A stretch of DNA of 64,000 nucleotides from NCBI GenBank assembly GCA_032250735.1, contig JAVVEP010000012.1:1-64000 (forward strand). Reading direction: 5' to 3'. Every line of letters starts with the position of its first letter. Within the stretch, counting starts at the first letter, position 1. Positions 57,603-64,000 of this stretch are shown one piece after another. The position numbers and the translations under genes are program-made. The DNA is from Gammaproteobacteria bacterium. GTDB lineage: Bacteria > Pseudomonadota > Gammaproteobacteria > SZUA-152. A model generated the notes under the pieces. That model saw only the letters and a list, made by a program, of their open reading frames with translations. It was not told the DNA's origin and did no database searches.

Positions 57603-57922
57603 AATCTCACCTCAAAGCTATTGCCGTTAGATACATAGAATTTACGATGAGCCTTTAACTCACCATTTTTGGTAATTTTTACAGAATGGTTGCCAATGGA
57701 AATTTCAATCTTGGTGGCAGTTTGCCCATTTATATCGAATGAGACGGTATCTTTTTCCAATTCAAGTGGCTTGCCATCATCTATGGTCACTACATTACCT
57801 GCAGGTTCACCAATAATCAGCAAGTAGGCCTTATCTGAAACCTGTGTGGTTTGCTCAAAAGAGCCGCAGGCGCTAAGTGCCAGCATGAGCATGATGCTGA
57901 TCAATACAATTAGTTTTTTCAT
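57599..57922 (-). CDS. Small PEGA-like lipoprotein within the CsgG cluster
   Basis: A 107-residue lipoprotein (LALSAC, Cys 19, Gly at +2). The mature 88 residues look all-beta: AYLLIIGEPAGNVVTIDD, TKIEISIGNHSVKITKNG, HRKFYVSNGNSFEVRL. The pattern resembles PEGA-type surface domains. I do not recognise it as a standard member of the CsgG/DUF4810/GNA1162 trio, so it may be a variable component. Its stop overlaps the DUF4810 start, and it is 11 nt from csgG. Confidence 0.8.
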   Translation of the reverse strand: MKKLIVLISIMLMLALSACGSFEQTTQVSDKAYLLIIGEPAGNVVTIDDGKPLELEKDTVSFDINGQTATKIEISIGNHSVKITKNGELKAHRKFYVSNGNSFEVRL

Positions 57923-57933
57923 AAATTCCTCGA

Positions 57934-58869
57934 TTAGATTTCCTGAACCACCAGATCTTTAATGGTCAGCCCTTTCAAAGTGCCGCTAGTTACCGTACAT
58001 ATTGAGATTTCATTATTGCCTTCACCGGAAAAGGCGGCGATGGTCAGCTTAGCGGCCTCACTTCGTGGCAGTTCTATCATCATGCCTGTCTGAGGATTTT
58101 TGACTTTACGGCCCATTTTCATCACTTTCAATTCATCACCGACATTCAAACCTTGCGCCTTACCCCCCGATATAATCACCTGCCCGTCTTGCTGATCGAG
58201 AATGTAGGCCGCCCATGGCTTGTCCATCAGGTTTTCAACCAGGTTGCTGACTAATTTGGAAATAGCAGCAGACAAGGCTTTGTCGTCTATTGAGGCATCA
58301 TATCCCGCACGCTCACCCACACCAAAAACCCGATTCGCCTCAGACATTGAAGATCCGCTGCCTTCTTGTGAGAAAACTATCTGGCCGGTAGTGACATCCA
58401 CCAATCTGACATTGACTGTGGCATTAGCTTCCTGTTTCAGGTTACGTGAAAACACGCCGACTTCACTCGTTGCCTTACGACCAAACTCAGAGACTGATCC
58501 GATAATGAGATAATCTGCCCCGATAACTTCTGCGTTGACCTTGGCGATGTTTTGCTCGGTCTTTATTTTGCCAAGATCAGCGCGCTCAAACATCAGGAAC
58601 TTGCCTGTCTGTGTCAGGCGTGCGGAGAGAATATCCATGGCCTGTTTTCCAATCTTGTCGTTATTTTCATCCAGTAAAAAACTATTCCCATGTTTAGTTT
58701 CATTGCTGAATCTTGCAATCGCCACCTTACGCTTCAACCCTTTAAAGGATTCAGGCACGATCGTTTTGCTTACTTGAGGCCCAGGATCAGGTTTGTTGAC
58801 CGTTTCAATAGTTGCTGTAGAACATGCAACCAGGGATAAAAGAAGAAGAATCGTCAAGTATTTAGTCAT
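57934..58869 (-). CDS. CsgG-family outer-membrane secretion channel lipoprotein
   Basis: A 311-residue CsgG-like lipoprotein (LVACS, Cys 16, Ser at +2). CsgG proteins build nonameric outer-membrane pores; E. coli CsgG secretes curli. Visible blocks are RKVAIARFSNETKHG, QAMDILSARLTQTGKFLMFERADL, ADYLIIGSVSEFGRK and VNVRLVDVTTGQIVFSQEGSG. The last 80 residues form an extra domain (AQGLNVGDELKVMKMGRKVKNP) beyond the core. No curlin genes are nearby. It leads the four-lipoprotein operon. Confidence 0.9.
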   Translation of the reverse strand: MTKYLTILLLLSLVACSTATIETVNKPDPGPQVSKTIVPESFKGLKRKVAIARFSNETKHGNSFLLDENNDKIGKQAMDILSARLTQTGKFLMFERADLGKIKTEQNIAKVNAEVIGADYLIIGSVSEFGRKATSEVGVFSRNLKQEANATVNVRLVDVTTGQIVFSQEGSGSSMSEANRVFGVGERAGYDASIDDKALSAAISKLVSNLVENLMDKPWAAYILDQQDGQVIISGGKAQGLNVGDELKVMKMGRKVKNPQTGMMIELPRSEAAKLTIAAFSGEGNNEISICTVTSGTLKGLTIKDLVVQEI

Positions 58870-59217
58870 GAAGCAATGCCTTATTTAATTAGCTGGGTAT
58901 ATTTTTTCTAATTCTTACCATCATACCTAGGGGGTTCGTAAACGCCTACATTATTTGTAAGGCAATTCTTACAAAATTAAAAATATAATTTGGTGCTCTT
59001 GTGTTTAAGAAAATGAAAAGAAGCACAATTGTACTTCTTTAGGTTATACAAACAACTTGTATTTATCGGCTATTCTTTTCGTTCCTTGAATAAATTTAGC
59101 TTATCGACAATTCCCTTCTTCAGATAAACGCCTCCTGTACTCACCAGGCCAGATCACCATTTTTGCTGATTCACCGCTTCTAACGCCGATTAGTAAAAAA
59201 TCACCTCGCCAAACCGC
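58870..59217. promoter_or_regulatory. A/T-rich gap upstream of csgG with a dyad operator candidate
   Basis: 348 nt without a gene. It holds TTTGTAAG-N6-CTTACAAA (58954-58975), a perfect 8-bp inverted repeat about 85 nt before the csgG start, well placed for a regulator. A second palindrome, AAGAAGCACAATTGTACTTCTT (59019-59040), has one central mismatch pair per arm and is followed by TTAGG; it could be an operator or a weak terminator. The right part, towards dctM, looks featureless. Confidence 0.4.
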
Positions 59218-60534
59218 TCAATATCCCTGCAACGCATCCATCATATCCGGCAGCCACAGGGTGAGCTGCGGGAATAGGGCGACCAGCAGCAGGGCCACCA
59301 GCTGGATAATCACAAAGGGCACAATGCCGCGGTAGATCTGCGGCATGCGGATCGTCGGCGGGGCGGCGGCCTTGAGGTAGAACAGCGAAAAGCCGAACGG
59401 CGGGGTGAGGAAGGAGGTCTGCAGATTCAACGCGATGAGCACCGCGAACCACAGCATGTCCACGCCCAGGAAGGCGGCGATGGGCGCGAGGATGGGCACC
59501 ACGATGAAACTGATCTCGATGAAGTCGAGGAAGAAGCCCAGCACGAAGATCACCAGCATGCTCACCAGCAGAAAACCCCATGCCCCGCCGGGCAGGCCAG
59601 TCATCAGCTGCTTGACCAGCTCGTCGCCGCCCATGCCACGAAACACCAGGCCAAAGGCGGTGGCGCCGATCAGGATCATGAACACCATGGAGGTCATGCG
59701 GGTGGTGGAGCGCATGGCCTCGCGCAGATTGGCAAGATTGAGTTTTTTATGAGTAGCGGCCAGCAACAGCGCACCCAGCGCGCCCACGGCGGCGGATTCG
59801 GTGGGCGAGGCGATGCCAAAAAAGATCGAGCCCAGCACCGCGAACACCAGCAACAACGGCGGGATCAGGCCTTTGAAAATCTGCGGCCAAAGTGCACCAA
59901 CATCATCGTCAATCGGCAGCGCCGGTGCCTCCAGCGGTCTGAGCTTGGCGCGCACCAGCACATACAGAATAAACAGCGCGATAAGCAGCAGCCCCGGCGT
60001 CACCGCCGCCATAAACAGGCGGCCCACCGGTACGCCCATCACGTCCCCCAGCAACACCAGAATAATACTCGGGGGGATGATCTGCCCCAGGGTGCCCGCG
60101 GCGGCGATGGTGCCGGTAGCCAGCTCCGGCCGATAGCCATGGCGCAGCATTACCGGCAGGGCGATCACCGCCATGGTGACCACCGTCGCGCCCACCACGC
60201 CGGTGGTGGCGGCCAGCAGCGCACCGACCAGCACAATGGACACCGCCATGCCGCCGCGCACGCGACCGAACAGCCGGGTCATGGTCTCCAGCAGGGCCTC
60301 GGCGATGCCGGACTTCTCCAGCACAATGCCCATGAACACGAATAGCGGCACGGCGATCAGGGTGAAATTAGTCATCACCCCCCAGATGCGCAGTGGCAGC
60401 AGGGTGAAAAAATCCAGCCCCAGGGCGATGCCGCCAAACAACAGCGCCACCGCCCCCAGGGTAAAGGCCACCGGGTAGCCGATCAGCAGCAGGGCGACCG
60501 CCACCGCCAGCATCACCAGCGCCCACACCGCCAT
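59218..60534 (-). CDS. dctM: TRAP transporter large permease subunit DctM
   Basis: A 438-residue, 12-helix subunit that carries the substrate using the Na+ gradient. Typical motifs: FTLGAVALLFGGIALG, PLFVFMGIVLEKSGIAE, TGVVGATVVTMAVIALPVMLRHGY and LGQIIPPSIILVLLG. FGIASPTESAAVGALGALLL and LTPPFGFSLFYLK complete the set. It overlaps dctQ by 1 nt (TGATG). The next gene downstream is the A/T-rich CsgG island. Confidence 0.95.
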   Translation of the reverse strand: MAVWALVMLAVAVALLLIGYPVAFTLGAVALLFGGIALGLDFFTLLPLRIWGVMTNFTLIAVPLFVFMGIVLEKSGIAEALLETMTRLFGRVRGGMAVSIVLVGALLAATTGVVGATVVTMAVIALPVMLRHGYRPELATGTIAAAGTLGQIIPPSIILVLLGDVMGVPVGRLFMAAVTPGLLLIALFILYVLVRAKLRPLEAPALPIDDDVGALWPQIFKGLIPPLLLVFAVLGSIFFGIASPTESAAVGALGALLLAATHKKLNLANLREAMRSTTRMTSMVFMILIGATAFGLVFRGMGGDELVKQLMTGLPGGAWGFLLVSMLVIFVLGFFLDFIEISFIVVPILAPIAAFLGVDMLWFAVLIALNLQTSFLTPPFGFSLFYLKAAAPPTIRMPQIYRGIVPFVIIQLVALLLVALFPQLTLWLPDMMDALQGY

Positions 60535-61076
60535 CAGGCGGCCGGTCCGTTGTCGGGGTTTGCCGTTCTCACCAGCAGGGTGCGCAGGCTGCGCAGCATG
60601 TGCGCCATGCCCTGTAGCAGCAACAGGGAAAAACTCAGGGGGATCGCCGCCTTGAGCAGGAAGCGATAGCGCAGGCCGCCGGGATCCGGCGAACCCTCGC
60701 CGATGACGTAGGCATTTTCTACAAACGTTAGTGAGCTAACGATAATCAGCAGGCAGAACGGCAGCAGAAAAAACAGCCCGCCCAACAGATCGATCCAGGC
60801 CCGATGGCGATCGCTCAGGCGGCGATGGCGATAAAAGATATCTACCCGCACGTGGTCGTCGTGTTTGAAGGTATAAGCGGCGCCGAGCAGAAAGATCAGC
60901 GCAAACAGGTGCCACTCCAGCTCCTGCAGACCGACCGAGCCGACCTGGAACAGGTAACGCATGGCCACATCGTAGGCGATCAGCAGCACCATCCCCAGCA
61001 CCAGCCACGACACGGCGCGTCCAGTCGCCTCGGCGAATTTCTCCAGCAGATCGATGACAGGGGTGAGGTACTGCAA
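60534..61076 (-). CDS. dctQ: TRAP transporter small permease subunit DctQ
   Basis: A 180-residue, four-helix subunit (ELEWHLFALIFLLGAAYTFKHDDHVRVDI is the family motif, residues about 52-80). It starts at a TTG (61074-61076) preceded by GGAG 11 bases upstream; no ATG fits before the first helix. It is coupled to dctM. The probable binding protein is the lipoprotein encoded at 54044. Confidence 0.92.
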   Translation of the reverse strand: MQYLTPVIDLLEKFAEATGRAVSWLVLGMVLLIAYDVAMRYLFQVGSVGLQELEWHLFALIFLLGAAYTFKHDDHVRVDIFYRHRRLSDRHRAWIDLLGGLFFLLPFCLLIIVSSLTFVENAYVIGEGSPDPGGLRYRFLLKAAIPLSFSLLLLQGMAHMLRSLRTLLVRTANPDNGPAA

Positions 61077-61211
61077 AACGGGCGGCGCTCCGGCTCTTTA
61101 TAACGGCTCTCTACATGAGCGGCCATTCTAAACGGCCCACGGGGGCGGCTCAATGCAGGAATGTTTTTACTTTGTGTTTGAAAGGCGGGAAGGGGGCGGC
61201 AAAAGGCGCTA

Positions 61212-62840
61212 TCAACGTATCTGCAATGCCAGCTGCGCCTGCGCCACCAGCTGACTAAAACTGCGCTGATCCTCGGGGGTGATGCGTGCACCGGTCAGCG
61301 CCTTGTCAGCATAAAACACTCCCAGTGGCCGGTTTCTTGAGCGCAGGGCGCCGAGGATAAAGCCATTGGCGCCGGTCTTCTGCTGAAAATCCTTCGGCAG
61401 CTGCGCATGCCAGTCACCCTGCTCGATATCGCTCACCAGCAGCTCGCCACCCTGCATGATGATCTTCGAGAACAGATCCCTTTGCTCATCGACCTCAAAC
61501 GAAAGATAGGTCTCCAGCGCCTCGGTATTGTCGCCGGCCAGCATCCGCGCCGCATAGGCCGTGTGTTTTGGATTCAGCAGGCACAGCACGGCGCGATCAA
61601 AACCCACCCCGCGGTGGATGCCCTCCAGCACCTTTTCCAGGATGCTGTTGAAGTGCGCCTTCTGGGTCATCAGGGTGGTCACCTCAAACAGGATGCCTAA
61701 CAACAAATGGGGGTCACCGGGTTTGGCTGCCGACATTGTCGCGGGTTGATCACCGGCGGCGCTCGACCCCGGAATTTTTTCGCCCGGCGCGCCTGTCGCG
61801 GCGGGCACTGCCTCGTTGTCGGCCGGCACGACCTTTATCTCGCTGCTGGCGTAATAGGAAAACTGCCGCGCCATCTTTTCGAGATCCTGATCCGCATCAC
61901 CGCGCATCCGCGGCGTGAGGTGGGTTTTGCTCAGCCCGTAGTCCTTCGCCAGCTCGCAACTCTGCCGGAAGGATTCCTCCAGCGCCGCGCCGACCTCCTC
62001 TTTCCTGATGCCCGACACCATGGACATGTCGTGCTTCAGTTCGGCGAGGGTCTTTTGGGTGCCGGGGTTCTCGGCGTACAGCAGTTCCATGGTCTGGTTG
62101 GAGAGCGATGCCAGGGCGCCGGTCAGCTCGGTCTGGTTGCGAATCCGCGTCAGGTTTTTCGCCTTGTGTTCATCCAGCGTGTCCACCATGTTTTTGGGAA
62201 AGTCCCAGTCCCGGAGCACATCCTGGCCCAGCTGCTGCAGGCTGGTGCCGAGGACCTGGATCTCTGCCTGTTCACGCGGCAGGACTTCCGTCCGTTGCAG
62301 CGCCGCGATTTCTCGAAAATATTCCGGCAGGGTGTAGGCCACGACGATCTGACCCAGATTGTGCAGCAGGCCGCAGATGTACACCTGCTCGATGTCCTTG
62401 ATGCCACACTTCGCCGAGATGCCGCGCAGAAAACCGCCAGTCAGAAAGGCATTCACCAGCATGCCGGTCATGTCGATGCCGGGGAACTCGCGCTGGAAGC
62501 TGTCAATCAGTTTGAGGGTCAGCACGGCGCTCTTTACCGTGCCAAAACCCAGCACCACCACCGCCCGTGACAAGCTGCCGATCTTTCCCTGGCCCCGGTT
62601 ATAGAGCGGCGAGTTGGCGAGCTTGAGCACCTTCGAGGTCAGATTGGCGTCCTTGAGGATCTCCACCGACAGGGCCATGGCATCGGCATCGGGATCGGAA
62701 CCCACCAGATTGATGCGATTCACCGTGGCGCTGAAGATGGGCATGTCGCCCTTCTCCTGCAGACGATCGCGCACCATCGCCAGGCTCTGCTCGTGGCTCA
62801 GGCGGGTGGTGGCCTTTTGCGGCTGATCAAGTGTCGACAT
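61212..62840 (-). CDS. HDOD-domain signalling protein with C-terminal GAF
   Basis: A 542-residue cytosolic protein: an HDOD domain in the first 240 residues (PIFSATVNRINLVGSDPDADAMALSVEILKDANLTSKVLKLANS, YICGLLHNLGQIV), a linker helix region, and a GAF-type domain from about 375 to the end (LLLGILFEVTTLMTQKAHFNSILEKVLEGIHRGVGFDRAVLCLL). Similar HDOD-GAF proteins act in two-component or c-di-GMP circuits without enzyme activity. GGAGAAG precedes the ATG. Confidence 0.9.
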   Translation of the reverse strand: MSTLDQPQKATTRLSHEQSLAMVRDRLQEKGDMPIFSATVNRINLVGSDPDADAMALSVEILKDANLTSKVLKLANSPLYNRGQGKIGSLSRAVVVLGFGTVKSAVLTLKLIDSFQREFPGIDMTGMLVNAFLTGGFLRGISAKCGIKDIEQVYICGLLHNLGQIVVAYTLPEYFREIAALQRTEVLPREQAEIQVLGTSLQQLGQDVLRDWDFPKNMVDTLDEHKAKNLTRIRNQTELTGALASLSNQTMELLYAENPGTQKTLAELKHDMSMVSGIRKEEVGAALEESFRQSCELAKDYGLSKTHLTPRMRGDADQDLEKMARQFSYYASSEIKVVPADNEAVPAATGAPGEKIPGSSAAGDQPATMSAAKPGDPHLLLGILFEVTTLMTQKAHFNSILEKVLEGIHRGVGFDRAVLCLLNPKHTAYAARMLAGDNTEALETYLSFEVDEQRDLFSKIIMQGGELLVSDIEQGDWHAQLPKDFQQKTGANGFILGALRSRNRPLGVFYADKALTGARITPEDQRSFSQLVAQAQLALQIR

Positions 62841-63054
62841 AACTTCTCCATGGATTCAGGTACTCTATCGGCAGGGGTCGGCTGCCATTGAGCGAAAGCT
62901 GCGCCCGCCCATCAAATCCGTGGGGTTAAAGAAACGGCCGCCGCCGGCCGATCAATGCAGGCAACTAATTCAGACAAACCCTCCCGCTGTGGTGCTGCGC
63001 AGGCCACCGACGAGACAGGATCGTCACCCATAAAAACACAAAACGGAGACCCCA

Positions 63055-64000
63055 ATGAAACGACTCATGACTGCCACCACCCTAACCACGGCCATGGCCC
63101 TGGCCCAGGCAACGCCGCTGTACCATCCGCCGGGCCCCAACCTCACCTATGGTGCGGTGAGCAATGGCCAGACGATTATGTCGGACATCACCAACCCGGC
63201 CGCCGGCGCCGCGGCGCTGACCAAAAACGGCAACCAGTACCGCTTTGGTATCCTGGGTTCGGTCGGCGCCGGCTTTGAATTCGGCAAGGTGGACGATCTG
63301 TATGAACGCATCGATACCGAGACCGAGGCCTTCCAGTCGACGCAATCCGTAACTGGCGGTACGCCGACCGAGGCGGCAGCCAATCTCGCCAACAGTATCG
63401 ATAGCCTCAATGGCGTGCTCGCTGAGGTGGAGGCTGACGGTTACGCCAAGCTGTTCGCCTCGGCCCACCTGCCCATCATGCCGCTGGTGGTGGCCCATCA
63501 AGCCCTGGGCGGGAGCCTGGTATTTGACGTCAACGGCTCTGTCGCTGCCCGGGTCTCCGCGCTGCATGACACCGTGGTCTTCAACGAGACCGCTGCCGCC
63601 GCCGGCACTGACGATCTGACCGACGACGTTGTTGTCACCTTCGTCGGTGGTGCTCCCACCGGCTACACCATCGACAACGACAGCAGCCTGGTGATCCGTG
63701 GCGCCAGCACCACCGAACTAGCCCTGGGCTACAGTCGGCCGGTGATGGAGCTGGGCGGCGGCACCCTCTACGGCGGACTGCGCGGTCGCTACTACACGGT
63801 GGGCATGGCCCGCGCCGTCACCCGCCTGGGCGATCTGGTGAATGACGCCGAGCAGGCCTTCGATGATGCGCTGGATGAGGATTTCGTCACCGATACCGGC
63901 CTGGGGCTGGACCTGGGCGTGCTGTACGTCAAAGAACACTTCCGCCTCGGCGCCACTCTCACCAATCTCAATGAGCCGGAGTTCGAATTTGGCCAGCTCA
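63055..64000 (+). CDS. TraF-like (TraF_2) outer-membrane protein, cut by the window edge
   Basis: The visible 315 residues begin with a signal peptide (MKRLMTATTLTTAMALAQA). They continue with LYHPPGPNLTYGAVSNGQTIMSDITNPAAGAAAL, the start of the conjugal-transfer TraF_2 family, which in chromosomes marks FadL/PorV-like barrels. Later strands include SLVIRGASTTELALGYSRPVMELGGGTLYGGLRGRYY. No conjugation genes are nearby, so a transfer role is unlikely. CGGAG precedes the ATG at 63055. The C-terminus lies outside the window. Confidence 0.8.
   Translation, partial: MKRLMTATTLTTAMALAQATPLYHPPGPNLTYGAVSNGQTIMSDITNPAAGAAALTKNGNQYRFGILGSVGAGFEFGKVDDLYERIDTETEAFQSTQSVTGGTPTEAAANLANSIDSLNGVLAEVEADGYAKLFASAHLPIMPLVVAHQALGGSLVFDVNGSVAARVSALHDTVVFNETAAAAGTDDLTDDVVVTFVGGAPTGYTIDNDSSLVIRGASTTELALGYSRPVMELGGGTLYGGLRGRYYTVGMARAVTRLGDLVNDAEQAFDDALDEDFVTDTGLGLDLGVLYVKEHFRLGATLTNLNEPEFEFGQL

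Noticed and set aside
63055-64000. TraF-like gene as evidence of a conjugative element
   Set aside because: No relaxase, type IV secretion or integrase genes lie nearby, and the TraF_2 family is common on chromosomes as outer-membrane proteins.

Overview
The window looks like a chromosomal segment of a chemolithoautotrophic gammaproteobacterium, perhaps a sodium-dependent, halophilic or alkaliphilic sulfur oxidiser of the Ectothiorhodospiraceae/Thiotrichales type. Most of it is rich in G+C. The reasons are: an origin-type mnmG-rsmG-parA-parB block; a carbon-fixation style run of transketolase, GAPDH, PGK, pyruvate kinase and class II aldolase genes; a secreted delta-class carbonic anhydrase; and a NhaD/SulP/SLC13 sodium-transport block. 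The taxon is an inference. No rRNA gene is present.

Layout. 1-4441 (minus): parB (cut by the window edge), parA, rsmG, a DUF302 protein and mnmG. 4606-7658: a small Trp-rich protein, a GlcF-like iron-sulfur protein, and DUF1415 and MOSC proteins. 7760-12407: a MoxR-DUF58-TgpA envelope operon and a Sel1-repeat lipoprotein. 12408-12914 holds only repeats. 12915-15611: hemW, then fetAB. 15688-15850: an intact tRNA-Gly beside a truncated tRNA-Gly. 16472-21524: a lower-GC accessory block with a HemN-like radical SAM enzyme, a NitT/TauT-type ABC importer and an EamA permease. 21741-27899: a diguanylate cyclase, thiS and thiG, a chemoreceptor translationally coupled to a porin-like protein, and trmB. 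28130-33413: SLC13, NhaD and SulP transporters, all with non-ATG starts. 33518-35632: a large lipoprotein under a perfect CRP-type site. 35904-43000 (minus): the central-carbon cluster. 43429-51445: a thioredoxin-fold protein, trhP, an orphan MbcA/ParS-type protein, an EF-hand protein, delta carbonic anhydrase, an MFS/spermidine-synthase fusion and a GlcG/HbpS protein. 51545-53719: uvrD, followed by a 213-bp MITE with perfect 25-bp ends. 54044-61076: a TRAP substrate-binding protein and SlyD, an A/T-rich island of four lipoproteins (CsgG, a small lipoprotein, DUF4810, GNA1162) plus a beta-barrel protein, then TRAP dctQ and dctM on the other strand. 61212-64000: an HDOD-GAF protein and a TraF-like outer-membrane protein cut by the window edge.

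How it fits together. The carbon cluster, the carbonic anhydrase and the SulP transporter would serve inorganic-carbon supply and assimilation. NhaD would maintain the sodium gradient that SLC13 and possibly SulP use. The best candidates for poorly described systems are the CsgG/GNA1162 lipoprotein island inside the split TRAP locus and the radical SAM-ABC-EamA block next to the damaged tRNA-Gly pair. The folded MITE, the 12-bp parS-half-site-like array between parA and parB, and the possibly remodelled tRNA-Gly are the most notable non-coding features.
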